Shown here piece by piece: positions 32,160 to 41,078 of a stretch of DNA of 64,000 nt. The position numbers were made by a program, and so were the translations under genes. The notes under the pieces were generated by a model, which did not search any database, was not told the DNA's origin, and saw only the letters and a program-made list of their open reading frames with translations. The stretch is from JAXMHQ01 sp046346665 (GTDB lineage: Bacteria; Verrucomicrobiota; Verrucomicrobiia; Limisphaerales; JAXMHQ01): assembly GCA_046346665.1 (NCBI GenBank), contig JAXMHQ010000022.1, forward strand, positions 25,382-89,381, in the 5' to 3' direction. The first letter of the stretch is position 1. Every line of letters begins with the position of its first letter.

Positions 32160-33635
32160 TTACAAGAGTCTCTCAACAAAACGCCGCCAGCCAGCCTGCA
32201 ATCGCATCGATTCGGACGCGCGCATCGCCGGCCGAAACACGCGCTGGCGGCGCGGCAGCTTCTCAAGCGCCGCCATCGAGTCGCACACACCCAGGCCGAG
32301 CAACCCGTTCATCGCGGCGCCCCAGGCGGAACCGCCGGTCTCCGAGACCCGGATCTCCGTGCGCGTCATGTCCGCGGTGAATTGCATCAGGAAGCGGTTC
32401 CGTGTCGGGCCGCCGTCGGCGTGCAGGCTTCGAATCCGCACCGCCGCATCGGCACGCATCATGTCCAGCACGTCGCGGATCTGGTAGGCGATCGCTTCCT
32501 GCGCCGCGCGCGCCACGTGCGCCTTGCTGGTATGCGCCGTCATGCCCACAATCCCCGCCCGGGCTTCGGGCGACCAATACGGCGCGCTCAACCCCGCAAA
32601 GGCCGGCACGAAATAAACCCCGCCACTGTCCGGGACGCTCAACGCCAGCTTCTCGACATCCGACGCCCGTTGAATCAGACCGAGCTGGTTCCTGAGCCAT
32701 TCGATGGTCGCGGCGGAAAAGTTGATGATTCCTTCGAACGCGTAGGTTGGCCGGCCGCGGTTCACCCAGGCCAGCGCGGTCACGGCGCCACCTTTCGAAA
32801 AACACAGCCTGCCGCCGATGTTGAGCAGGACGCTCGTGCCGCTGCCAAAAGTCGCCTTGGCCGTCCCAGGAGCGAAGCAGCGTTGCGCAAACAGCGAAGC
32901 CTGGGAATCGCCCATGACACCAACGATCGGCACCGGCCGCGGCAGCAATCCGCCCGCGTCTGTCTCGCCGAACTGCGCCGCGCTCTCGCGCACCTCGGGC
33001 AACGCCTGCGCCGGCACCTTGAACAGCCTGCACAGTTCGGCGTCCCATCGCAGCCGCCCGATGTCAAACAACAACGTGCGGCTGGCGTTCGTGTAATCGG
33101 TGGCAAACACCCGGCCGCCCGTGAGCCGATGAACCAGGTAGGCGTCCATCGTGCCGACGACAGCGGATCCGTCGCGGAACTTCGCGACGAGGCCGGGATG
33201 GTTCTCCAGCAGCCAGCGGATTTTGGATGCAGAAAAATAGCTGTCGATCTTCAGCCCGGTTTTACGCAACACCCGTGGGCCGTGCCCGCGGCGGACCAGC
33301 GACCGGCAGAGGTCGTCCCCCCGGCGATCCTGCCATACCAGCGCGTGATGCAGCGGCTTTCCGGTTTTCCGGTCGAATGCCACGACGGTTTCCCGCTGGT
33401 TGGTGATGCTCAGCGCGGCCAGCGCCCCAAGCCGGGAACGGTTCCGGCGGACAATCTCGCGAATGACACCGAGAACATTCCTCCAGATCTCATCCGCATT
33501 GTGCTCCACCCGGCCCGGCCGTGGATAAATCTGCCGATGAACGCGCGCCACCTCGTCCAGCACCGCGCCCCGAGCGTCGAAAAGGACCGCCTTCGTCGCC
33601 GATGTGCTTTGGTCCAGGGCAAGAATGAGGCTCAT
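32160..33635 (-). CDS. FGGY-family carbohydrate kinase
   Basis: 491 residues. N-terminal LILALDQSTSATKAVLFD phosphate loop, SITNQRETVVAFDRKTGK and VWQDRRG close to glycerol kinase, and C-terminal ADGGPTRNRFLMQFTADM. It phosphorylates a polyol or ketose using ATP in the cytosol. In this operon the substrate is probably the ketose made by the isomerase. Its glycerol-kinase-like sequence leaves glycerol or dihydroxyacetone as alternatives. Confidence 0.9.
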   Translation of the reverse strand: MSLILALDQSTSATKAVLFDARGAVLDEVARVHRQIYPRPGRVEHNADEIWRNVLGVIREIVRRNRSRLGALAALSITNQRETVVAFDRKTGKPLHHALVWQDRRGDDLCRSLVRRGHGPRVLRKTGLKIDSYFSASKIRWLLENHPGLVAKFRDGSAVVGTMDAYLVHRLTGGRVFATDYTNASRTLLFDIGRLRWDAELCRLFKVPAQALPEVRESAAQFGETDAGGLLPRPVPIVGVMGDSQASLFAQRCFAPGTAKATFGSGTSVLLNIGGRLCFSKGGAVTALAWVNRGRPTYAFEGIINFSAATIEWLRNQLGLIQRASDVEKLALSVPDSGGVYFVPAFAGLSAPYWSPEARAGIVGMTAHTSKAHVARAAQEAIAYQIRDVLDMMRADAAVRIRSLHADGGPTRNRFLMQFTADMTRTEIRVSETGGSAWGAAMNGLLGLGVCDSMAALEKLPRRQRVFRPAMRASESMRLQAGWRRFVERLL

Positions 33636-33636
33636 G

Positions 33637-34635
33637 CTAGTTCAACAGCGCCGCGGCCGTCTCGGTCAACCCTTCCATGCTGATGCCGTAGTGCCTGAAT
33701 ATGTCCGCCTGCGCGCCGGTCACGGTTTCCTCGTCGGGGATGCCCACCGCGCGGAACGGTTTGCAGACGCCCGCCTGCAACAGGACGGCGGCCACGGCTT
33801 CGCCGAGGCCTCCGTGCACCATGTGCTCCTCGACGGTGATCACCGCATCACATTCGCGGCCCGCCTTGAGCACCGCGTGAATATCCAGGGGCTTGACGGT
33901 GTGGACCGACAAAACCCGCGCCTGGACGCCGCGTTCGGCAAGGCGCGCGGCGGCGAGCACCGCGTGAACGACGGCTTCGCCCGTCGCCAGCAGGGCAACG
34001 TCGGCGCCTTCCCGGAGCGTCATCGCCTTTCCCATTTCAAACCCGGCCTGGTTCCGGTGCAAACCGTACATGGCTGCCTTGCCGAAGCGCAGAAAAACGG
34101 GCCGGGTGGCCCGCGCCGCCGCGAGCACCGCCTCGCGCGTCTCGTAATTGTCCGCCGGAACCACCACGCTGAGATTGTGAATCGCCCGCAACGCCGCCAG
34201 GTCGTGCAGCGAATGATGCGTCGTTCCAAGCGCCCCGTAACTGACGCCCGAACTGATCCCAACCAGCACGGCCGGAACGTCGGAATAACATACATCGTTC
34301 TTGATCTGCTCCAGAGAACGCGCCGTGAGAAAACAGCCGGGTGAAACGCCAAAGGGCTTCTTGCCGCAGGCGGCGAGGCCCGCCGTGATGCCGACCAGGT
34401 TTTGCTCGGCGATGCCGACTTCCACGATCTGCTTGGGAAACGCCTTGCCGAACGGCGCCAGCTTTCCCGACCCCCGGGAATCACTCGTGACCGCCACAAT
34501 GCCGGGGTTCGCGCGGGCCAGTTCTTCGAGCGTGGCGGCGAATTCGTCGAGGTTGGCGCGGCCCATTTTAAGCCCGATCGCCTCCGCGGTGGCGCGCGCG
34601 GCGGGCGTGAACATCGAGGGAGCAGGCGCGCTCAA
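33637..34635 (-). CDS. Transketolase-like subunit, C-terminal half
   Basis: 332 residues, pyrimidine-binding and C-terminal transketolase domains: VEVGIAEQNLVGITAGLA with the catalytic Glu, SGVSYGALGTTHHSLHDLA and VEEHMVHGGLGEAVA. It works with the N-terminal subunit encoded upstream as a split thiamine-diphosphate enzyme. A strong AAGGAGG sits four bases before a TTG that overlaps the upstream stop, supporting a TTG start at 34635 over ATG at 34614. Confidence 0.9.
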   Translation of the reverse strand: MSAPAPSMFTPAARATAEAIGLKMGRANLDEFAATLEELARANPGIVAVTSDSRGSGKLAPFGKAFPKQIVEVGIAEQNLVGITAGLAACGKKPFGVSPGCFLTARSLEQIKNDVCYSDVPAVLVGISSGVSYGALGTTHHSLHDLAALRAIHNLSVVVPADNYETREAVLAAARATRPVFLRFGKAAMYGLHRNQAGFEMGKAMTLREGADVALLATGEAVVHAVLAAARLAERGVQARVLSVHTVKPLDIHAVLKAGRECDAVITVEEHMVHGGLGEAVAAVLLQAGVCKPFRAVGIPDEETVTGAQADIFRHYGISMEGLTETAAALLN

Positions 34636-35492
34636 TGGGCCTCCTTCAGCCGGGCCTCCGCCGCGTCGAGGTCGGACATGGCTTGTTTCAGTTCCGCTTC
34701 ATTCGGCACGCCGTGATGCCATTTGGCGACATTTTCCATAAATCCTACGCCCCTGCCCTTGACCGTGTTGGCGATGATGAACGTGGGTTTGCCGGGTTCG
34801 GCCGGGCCGGCCAGGGCTTCCGTCAGCGCCGCGTAATCGTGTCCGTCAACGGATTTCACGCCCCAGCCGAACGCGCGCCATTTGTCATCGAGCGGCTCGT
34901 TGCTCATGACGTCGCGCGTGTGTCCCGTGATCTGGAGGGTGTTGTGGTCGAGAATGGCAAACAGGTTGTCCAATTTGTAGTGCGCGGCCGCGAGCCCGGC
35001 TTCCCAGTTGGATCCCTCGGCAAGCTCCCCGTCACCAAGCAGTGTAAATACACGATAGGCAGCCGCGTCCATTTTCGCAGCCAGCGCCATCCCGATGCAC
35101 ACCGGCAGCCCGTGACCGAGCGCCCCGGTGTTCATTTCCACCCCGGGTATGTGCCTCGTGGGATGCCCCACGTAATGCGATCGATAGTGGCAGACGGTGT
35201 CCAGGTCGGCGGCCGGGAAAAAGCCGCGGTCGGCCAGCACCGCATAGAGCGCCTCCACGCAATGCCCCTTGCTCTGAACGTATCGATCGCGGCCCGGGTC
35301 CGCGGCCGTTTCGGGCGAGACCCGGAGGACGCGGTTGTAGAGGACGTTCAGAATGTCCATGCAGGACAAACCGCCGCCCGTGTGGCCCGCGCCCGCGTTC
35401 ACAATCAGCTTCAGCATGCTGCGGCGCAGCTCGACGGCTTTCAGCCGCAGTTCGTGATCGGTCATTTGTAAAATCGCCGGCATTGCAGGCAT
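34632..35492 (-). CDS. Transketolase-like subunit, N-terminal half
   Basis: 286 residues, thiamine-diphosphate-binding half: GHTGGGLSCMDILNVLYNRV, SKGHCVEALYAVLADRGF and GDGELAEGSNWEAGLAAAHYKLDN with the cofactor-binding GDG...N motif. Together with the next gene it transfers a two-carbon unit between sugar phosphates. Split pairs of this kind are used in D-apiose catabolism (apulose-4-phosphate transketolase) as well as in other pathways. The start at 35492 overlaps the upstream stop by one base (TAATG). Confidence 0.9.
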   Translation of the reverse strand: MPAMPAILQMTDHELRLKAVELRRSMLKLIVNAGAGHTGGGLSCMDILNVLYNRVLRVSPETAADPGRDRYVQSKGHCVEALYAVLADRGFFPAADLDTVCHYRSHYVGHPTRHIPGVEMNTGALGHGLPVCIGMALAAKMDAAAYRVFTLLGDGELAEGSNWEAGLAAAHYKLDNLFAILDHNTLQITGHTRDVMSNEPLDDKWRAFGWGVKSVDGHDYAALTEALAGPAEPGKPTFIIANTVKGRGVGFMENVAKWHHGVPNEAELKQAMSDLDAAEARLKEAH

Positions 35493-36970
35493 TACTTTGG
35501 CAGGATGGTCACAATCACCCGGCGATAACGGCTCAACGGCGGGTTCCCCTTGTCGGTGACTTTCAAGATGAAATGGGCGGTCTCAGGCTTGTCCACCAGC
35601 GGCGCCTTCACATACACGCCATGCCCGTTCTCCGCCGAGTCGATCCGGATCGGCGTCGCATACGTTCCCGCCTCCGGATAGTGAAACCACAGGAAGCTCA
35701 AGCTGTCACCATCGGGATCCGTCGTGCCCGCGGCGTCCAGCCCAAAGCCTTCGCCGGAATGTACCGTGAGGTTTTCTGCGTTGCCCAACACGGGTACCGG
35801 CGGATGATTGGCCTCGGAAACCGGCTTCGTGCACCAGGCCATTCGCGCGGCAAAATCATTCTGAAAATCGTCCCGCCAGCGCCAAAGCGTCACCTTGTTT
35901 CCCGTGAACGTCTTGTTCGCGGGCTTGACGGCGCGCCCGAATTCGCCAGGCCCATACGGCGCCAGTTCATCCACGGCATCCGTCCAGATCGCCCGGACTT
36001 CCGGTTCGTGGGGAACACCCGATCCGCCCTTCCTGTTCGGATCGAAGTCCGGCTTGTGGAGCTCGTAGCGTCCGCCCCAGCCGCCCCACTCGGGATGTTC
36101 CGGGTTGCTCAGCCCGTTGGGAATCAGGTTCAGCCACGACGGGGTATCCCCCTCCATTCCGTAGGACACGTCGGGATAAACCGCGCCGAGCGGTCCGTGG
36201 TTCTGTTGAATATTCTCCGCCAGCCAGCGATTGCTGATCCGCTCGTTGTTGATGCCGTCCACAACGCTGTTGATCGCACTCCAGGTCGCGCTCCCGTAAT
36301 CGTCGCCCGGGCTGACAATGAAGAACAACTTCGGATATTCCTTCCGCATCCAGGCGCCGCTGTCGTCCTGGTCGGAGATGGTGTAGACCCTGAGTTTGCC
36401 GAGCAGCCTGGCGAATTCAGCGGGCGGCTTCGTTTTCTCGAGCTTGTAAAGCGCCTGAGCCAGCGTGTTCGCGCCGCCCCAGACGGAAACCCACACCGGT
36501 CGATCATCGTTCTTCTCCAGGACCTTGATAATCCAGTCCGATCCTTCCGAATCCCTGCCGTCGCCCACCCCTTCCATCCCGTATTTCGGAATGCCGGCCT
36601 TCACTTTGGCGAGGAGCGTGGCCGGGTCGGGATAGCCGGGATCGTGCTTCTTCAAATTCGGCTGCACCTTGGCGTAGGCGGCGATGACGCGCTGGATGGA
36701 TTCGGGCGCGACGCTCGACCTCTTCCAGCAGGAGGTGGTGGCGATCAGGCCCTCGATATCAATGTCGTTCGAATACAACATCAGCCGCACCATGGATTCC
36801 GTGTCGTCCGGGTCGGCCTCGATGTCGGTCAACACGATCAGCCGGTTGCGCGCGGCGGGTTGGGCGTGCAGGGAAAGGAGCGGATGAAGCGACAGCCAGG
36901 CGAGCAGGAGCCATCGAAGCCATCGTCGCGACGAGGTCAACGCGCTCAGTTGAAGTCCGGTGTTCGTCAT
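35492..36970 (-). CDS. Secreted DUF1593 protein
   Basis: 492 residues. Signal peptide (SSRRWLRWLLLAWLSLHPLLSLHA). DUF1593 domain from RLIVLTDIEADPDDTESMVRLML, with an Asp cluster like that of nucleoside hydrolases; WVSVWGGANTLAQAL and NHGPLGAVYPDVSYGMEGDTPSWL are shared with the two other DUF1593 domains in the window. C-terminal Sde0182-like beta domain. It sits inside the sugar operon, which suggests a part in releasing the imported sugar. The start at 36970 lies four bases after the isomerase stop. Confidence 0.85.
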   Translation of the reverse strand: MTNTGLQLSALTSSRRWLRWLLLAWLSLHPLLSLHAQPAARNRLIVLTDIEADPDDTESMVRLMLYSNDIDIEGLIATTSCWKRSSVAPESIQRVIAAYAKVQPNLKKHDPGYPDPATLLAKVKAGIPKYGMEGVGDGRDSEGSDWIIKVLEKNDDRPVWVSVWGGANTLAQALYKLEKTKPPAEFARLLGKLRVYTISDQDDSGAWMRKEYPKLFFIVSPGDDYGSATWSAINSVVDGINNERISNRWLAENIQQNHGPLGAVYPDVSYGMEGDTPSWLNLIPNGLSNPEHPEWGGWGGRYELHKPDFDPNRKGGSGVPHEPEVRAIWTDAVDELAPYGPGEFGRAVKPANKTFTGNKVTLWRWRDDFQNDFAARMAWCTKPVSEANHPPVPVLGNAENLTVHSGEGFGLDAAGTTDPDGDSLSFLWFHYPEAGTYATPIRIDSAENGHGVYVKAPLVDKPETAHFILKVTDKGNPPLSRYRRVIVTILPK

Positions 36971-36974
36971 AAGT

Positions 36975-38399
36975 TCAAGATTCGTGGCGGTGAACTTCCC
37001 AGCCGAAATAATTTCCAAACGCCTCCGCGAGGATGTCGGCGGAGCGGGATTGGGTCATGACCACATGATGTTCGAATCCTTTCTCGCAGACGTGGCGCAT
37101 GAGCTTTTGTAACTGGGGCACCTTCGCCACGGCTCGATTCCCGAACGTGTGGAGTTCGTCGTTCGTCAGTTCACCCTCCCCCACGTAGCAACGGATTCGG
37201 CCCTCGGCATCGGCGGTGGTGATCCGCGCGTAGGTGAGCGGGCTGGCGGGCGTGCGGCCGTCGAGCGCCCCCCAGGTGTTTTCCACCCCGAGCACGCTGC
37301 CCAGGATCGGCGCGTTGGAGATTTTGATGTCGGGAAGGAAGGATTTCGCCCAGTTGCCGCAGTGGAACAGCACGCACTTGTCGTCGTCGTCCCCGTAATT
37401 GTTGTTCCAATCCACCAGCGCCGCGGGAGTGCCTCCGGCGAGCTGCATGGCATACATCGTCAGCGCCCCGGTCACATCCACCTCGCAGGCGCTCGGCAGA
37501 AAGCTCTCGCTCATCATGCTCATCAGCGTGCACACGTTGCAGCCGAAATTGGACTGCACCGACGTCCAACACTGGATCGCGGTCGCGTCGAGGTGATTGG
37601 CCTGCATCCAACGAGTCAGCGCCACCCCCATCCGCGCCATCTGGACCAGCTTGTCACCGGGCACACCCGGAGCGGCCGCGTAGCCGGTGATTTCGGAAAG
37701 CTTCGATTTTACCTCGGGGGCCGACGGATCGAGCTTGTTGGCCGCGCCGATGATTTCCGACAAATCGACCGTCGTGACGCTGAACCCGTGGCGTTCGAGG
37801 ATTTTCTCGGAATAGCGGACGGTGTTGAAGGCGCCTGGGCGGGCGCCGACGGCGCCGAGGCGCACGCCGCGCAGCCCGTTCACGACTCGGCAGACACCAA
37901 GAAAATTGCGCAGGTCCCGCTTAAAGCCATCCGAGCCCGGGTGCGAGACATGTTTGCTGGTGAGGCTGAACTTGAGGCCCGCCTGGACCAGGTTGTTGCA
38001 GACGGAAATCTTGCCGCAGTAAGAATCGCGCCGGCGCGCGATCGTGAGCTGTTTCGGATCGTCCGGATACGCCTGGATCAGCACTGGAACATCGAGCTCC
38101 GCCAGTTTCAGCGCGTCCGAAATGCCTTTTTCATCGCCAAAATTCGGCAGGCAGACGAGCACCCCGTCAATCTCGTCGCGGTGCTTGCGAAAAAGGGCGG
38201 CACATTTCCGGGCGTCATCATGCGACTCGACGCCCCCAAGCTTGGAATCCGATTCCCCCAACTGAATTGCCCGGATGCCGAGTTCGCCAAAAACCCTGCC
38301 CATATCGGCGCGCGCCTCGCTCACGAGCTGGTCTGGAAAGAAGTCCCGGTTGCCGTAAATCACGCCGAGAACCGGCGACGCGGGGGTCGAAACGCTCAT
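36975..38399 (-). CDS. L-fucose/L-arabinose isomerase-family protein
   Basis: 474 residues. Family features in the C-terminal half: MSMMSESFLPSACEVDVTGALTMY (two candidate metal-binding Glu/Asp) and VDWNNNYGDDDDKCVLFHCGNW (candidate His ligand). It probably converts an aldose to a ketose in the cytosol using a divalent metal. First gene of the operon; the CCGGAA promoter motif lies only about 12 bases upstream of the ATG, implying a very short leader. The exact sugar is not known. Confidence 0.88.
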   Translation of the reverse strand: MSVSTPASPVLGVIYGNRDFFPDQLVSEARADMGRVFGELGIRAIQLGESDSKLGGVESHDDARKCAALFRKHRDEIDGVLVCLPNFGDEKGISDALKLAELDVPVLIQAYPDDPKQLTIARRRDSYCGKISVCNNLVQAGLKFSLTSKHVSHPGSDGFKRDLRNFLGVCRVVNGLRGVRLGAVGARPGAFNTVRYSEKILERHGFSVTTVDLSEIIGAANKLDPSAPEVKSKLSEITGYAAAPGVPGDKLVQMARMGVALTRWMQANHLDATAIQCWTSVQSNFGCNVCTLMSMMSESFLPSACEVDVTGALTMYAMQLAGGTPAALVDWNNNYGDDDDKCVLFHCGNWAKSFLPDIKISNAPILGSVLGVENTWGALDGRTPASPLTYARITTADAEGRIRCYVGEGELTNDELHTFGNRAVAKVPQLQKLMRHVCEKGFEHHVVMTQSRSADILAEAFGNYFGWEVHRHES

Positions 38400-38410
38400 A
38401 GTCCGACCAC

Positions 38411-38471
38411 CTTATGACTTTCCGAAAGTCCCTGCCTCCGGGGTGCCGGTGCAAATCTTCCTGTATCCTAA
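38411..38471 (-). promoter_or_regulatory. Bipartite CCGGAA promoter motif, copy 6
   Basis: TTAGGATACAGGAAGATT from 38471, second box CCCCGGAGGC with 22-bp GG spacing (38461 to 38439), then TCATAAG at 38417-38411. It precedes the eleven-gene sugar operon. Transcription would start about 5 bases before the isomerase ATG. Confidence 0.72.
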
Positions 38472-38532
38472 GGACGCCGGCCCTATCTGCCCTGCTGACT
38501 TTGTTGGGACCCGGTCCATTTCCCGATCCTCC

Positions 38533-38561
38533 TTGACATGCGAAGCATGATTAGCGTAGTT
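38533..38561 (+). promoter_or_regulatory. Sigma70-like promoter of the beta-helix gene
   Basis: TTGACA at 38533 followed after 17 bases by GTAGTT, about 30 bases upstream of the ATG at 38594. The -10 match is only fair. Confidence 0.35.
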
Positions 38562-38593
38562 CATCAATACTCACCACACAACCAGTTCTTGTT

Positions 38594-40687
38594 ATGAAAC
38601 CGAATGATGTCTCTCCTCGGTTTTGGTCGTGCTTTTTCCGCCGGACTCCACTGATGGACCTCGGGCTCGCTGCGGCTCTCAGCCTGGCACAAGGAGCTGC
38701 CGCCCAAACGACGAACATCATCTTCGATGATGATTTCGAGATCGGGTCCCTGGTCTATTGGACGGTGACGGGTTCCTCGTCGGCATTGGATGTAACGTCC
38801 GCTGCGAACGGTTTTCCCGCAGCAGCCGTGTATAGCGCGTATTTGAACAGTTCGCTCGACAGGATGTACCACAATATTTCCGAAGTCACAGGGTGGAGCG
38901 TTTTTACCTTCTACCTTTGCGACAACACAGCCACGCGCGCTTTTTGCGAGCTGCGCGGGTACACCGGCGAGGGATACAACCAGGGCACGCTGCTGAACGT
39001 GATCGCCATCGGCAAATACAACGGTGTCACGATGCCTGGGGAGGTCTTCGACTCAACCAAGTACCAAGGCCGGGTGGTGTACGGCACCTCGAACGGCTGG
39101 TTCAGCTTGAACGCACCGGGCGCGCCGTCGCGTTCGCCGGGCTGGCATCGGTTCGATATCGTTCGCACGGCCGCCGGCGATTACAACTTCTACGTGGACG
39201 GCGTGCTGGGGCGCGCCATCGCCGGTGTCACCGATTGCGCCTGGGACTGCGTCATTTTGGGTTCGATCGGCGCGGGCAGCACGGCCGGCGATGCCTGGTT
39301 CGACGGGGTGAGGGTGGGCACCATCACACCCCCGCCGACGCTGCCGATTGTCACCAATCTCTTTGACAGCGGGCCCGGGTCGCTGCGCGCGGCGCTGGCC
39401 GTCGCCAACAACGGCCAGACCGTCGATGCAACCGGTGTCTCCGGAACCATCACGCTGACAAGCGGCGAGCTGGTTGTTTCGAACAGCGTCAGCATTGCCG
39501 GACCCGGACCCGGCGCGTTGACGGTGAGCGGCAATCACGCCTCACGCGTGTTCGCCGTAACCGCACCGGTTGTGGCGTTCAGTGGACTCACCATTGCGAA
39601 CGGCCAATCCGCCCAGAGTGGCGCCGGGATCCATGCCGTCGGCGGGCCGGGAAACGTGCTGACAATCGATCATTGCATCCTCACCAACAACACCGCCGCC
39701 CAGACAGGCGGCGGCATCTTCAACGGAGCCGGCACGGCGTTGACCTTGATCCAAAGCGTTGTCGCGGGCAATTCCGCCGCGGCCTCCGGCGGCGGCATTT
39801 ACAACGACCAGGGAACGCTCACCGTGACCGGCAGCTTGATCAACAGCAACACGGCCTATTATGGCGCCGGCATTTACAGCACCTGCGCCGGGGCGGCCAG
39901 CGTGACTGTGACCATTCAAAACAGCACATTCAGCGGAAACAACAGCGCCGGGATTCAAAACGACGGCGCGTGGGGCGGCGCGGCGGCAATGAACGTCTAT
40001 GACAGCACCTTCAGCGGGAATGCCGGTGCGGCGATTCTCACCGACGGACGTTTCGGAGGAAATGCGTCCCTTCAGCTCGGAAACAACCTGTTCAAGGCCC
40101 CTGCCGGCTCGGCAAGCCTCGGTAGTCTTGAAAGCACGGTCATGTCCGCAGGCTACAACCTGAGCAGCGACGCGGCCGGAGGCGACGGCATGAGCGGGCC
40201 GGGGGGACTGTTAAACCATGTTGGCGATATCCGGAACACCGACCCGATGCTCGGTTCATTGCAAGGAAATGGCGGCCCGACGCCGACGCATGCGCTGCTG
40301 TCGGGCAGCCCGGCGATCGATCAAGGCCACAGCTTCGGTCTCGGCACGGACCAGCGCGGCATAGCGCGCCCGGTGAATTTTGCAGGCATCCCGAACGCCG
40401 CCGGCGGCGACGGCAGCGACATCGGGGCGTTCGAGGTGCAGATCGTTCCGGCCGAAAGCCTGCCCGTGTTGAGCGGGGCCGGGAAAGCCGGGGACACCTT
40501 CCAATTCACTTTCACCAACACGGCGGGCGCCAGTTTCACGGTGTTCAGCAGCACAAACCTCGCGCTTCCTTTGACCGAGTGGACGCTGCTGGGCGTTCCG
40601 ATTGAGCTTGCACCAGGTTCATTCCAGTTCACCGATCCCCTTGCAACAAATTCTCCACGCTGCTTCTACCGCGTCACCTCGCCGTAA
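38594..40687 (+). CDS. Secreted beta-helix protein, choice-of-anchor Q type
   Basis: 697 residues. Signal peptide about 1-38. A LamG-like or laminin-type N-terminal domain (FEIGSLVYWTVTGSSSALDV) is followed by a right-handed parallel beta-helix region (NTAAQTGGGIFNG, GNSAAASGGGIYN). ATDQRG-like GTDQRGIARPVNFAG and GSDIGAFEVQ are the choice-of-anchor Q signature. The C-terminal module ends RCFYRVTSP. It is probably a surface polysaccharide lyase-like or adhesin protein; catalytic residues are not identifiable. Divergent from the sugar operon. Confidence 0.82.
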   Translation: MKPNDVSPRFWSCFFRRTPLMDLGLAAALSLAQGAAAQTTNIIFDDDFEIGSLVYWTVTGSSSALDVTSAANGFPAAAVYSAYLNSSLDRMYHNISEVTGWSVFTFYLCDNTATRAFCELRGYTGEGYNQGTLLNVIAIGKYNGVTMPGEVFDSTKYQGRVVYGTSNGWFSLNAPGAPSRSPGWHRFDIVRTAAGDYNFYVDGVLGRAIAGVTDCAWDCVILGSIGAGSTAGDAWFDGVRVGTITPPPTLPIVTNLFDSGPGSLRAALAVANNGQTVDATGVSGTITLTSGELVVSNSVSIAGPGPGALTVSGNHASRVFAVTAPVVAFSGLTIANGQSAQSGAGIHAVGGPGNVLTIDHCILTNNTAAQTGGGIFNGAGTALTLIQSVVAGNSAAASGGGIYNDQGTLTVTGSLINSNTAYYGAGIYSTCAGAASVTVTIQNSTFSGNNSAGIQNDGAWGGAAAMNVYDSTFSGNAGAAILTDGRFGGNASLQLGNNLFKAPAGSASLGSLESTVMSAGYNLSSDAAGGDGMSGPGGLLNHVGDIRNTDPMLGSLQGNGGPTPTHALLSGSPAIDQGHSFGLGTDQRGIARPVNFAGIPNAAGGDGSDIGAFEVQIVPAESLPVLSGAGKAGDTFQFTFTNTAGASFTVFSSTNLALPLTEWTLLGVPIELAPGSFQFTDPLATNSPRCFYRVTSP

Positions 40688-41078
40688 GGAATGCCATCCG
40701 TGGATTGCCCGGGTTCCTGTTGCAAAAAGTGGCGCATGGGCGAAAAGGCAGTGCTGTAAATCGCTCCATAGGCCCAAAAACAATCCTGTTTTTTGCGCAT
40801 CCTCAAAGCGACGGGTCAGACGAGGCCGTCAGGCAGCGACGGGCCGGCAATAATCCGGTGGAATCGCACAGGCGCTGCGCCGTTCCTGGCAAAATCGGAT
40901 CCGCTCGCCTGCTCGCCGAAGACTCATCGGGACCCGTCGTACCATTTCTCGGCAAATGATTTGTCTTTCGCCAACGTTCCGGCCGAGAACCAGAACCGGC
41001 ATGCCGTCTTCACCCACTACCGAAAGCCATATTTCGTGCCCTTCCACGTGCGTTTACCACGGCAGCACCAGCTTGCAA
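40688..41078. other. Gap between convergent genes with one possible small gene
   Basis: An open frame of 72 codons lies at 41047-40829 on the minus strand, beginning at a GTG (EGHEIWLSVVGEDGMPVLVLG). The sequence looks protein-like but matches no family I know and lacks a clear ribosome site. A 25-base element at 40758-40782 is repeated, inverted, at 11594-11618. Confidence 0.3.
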
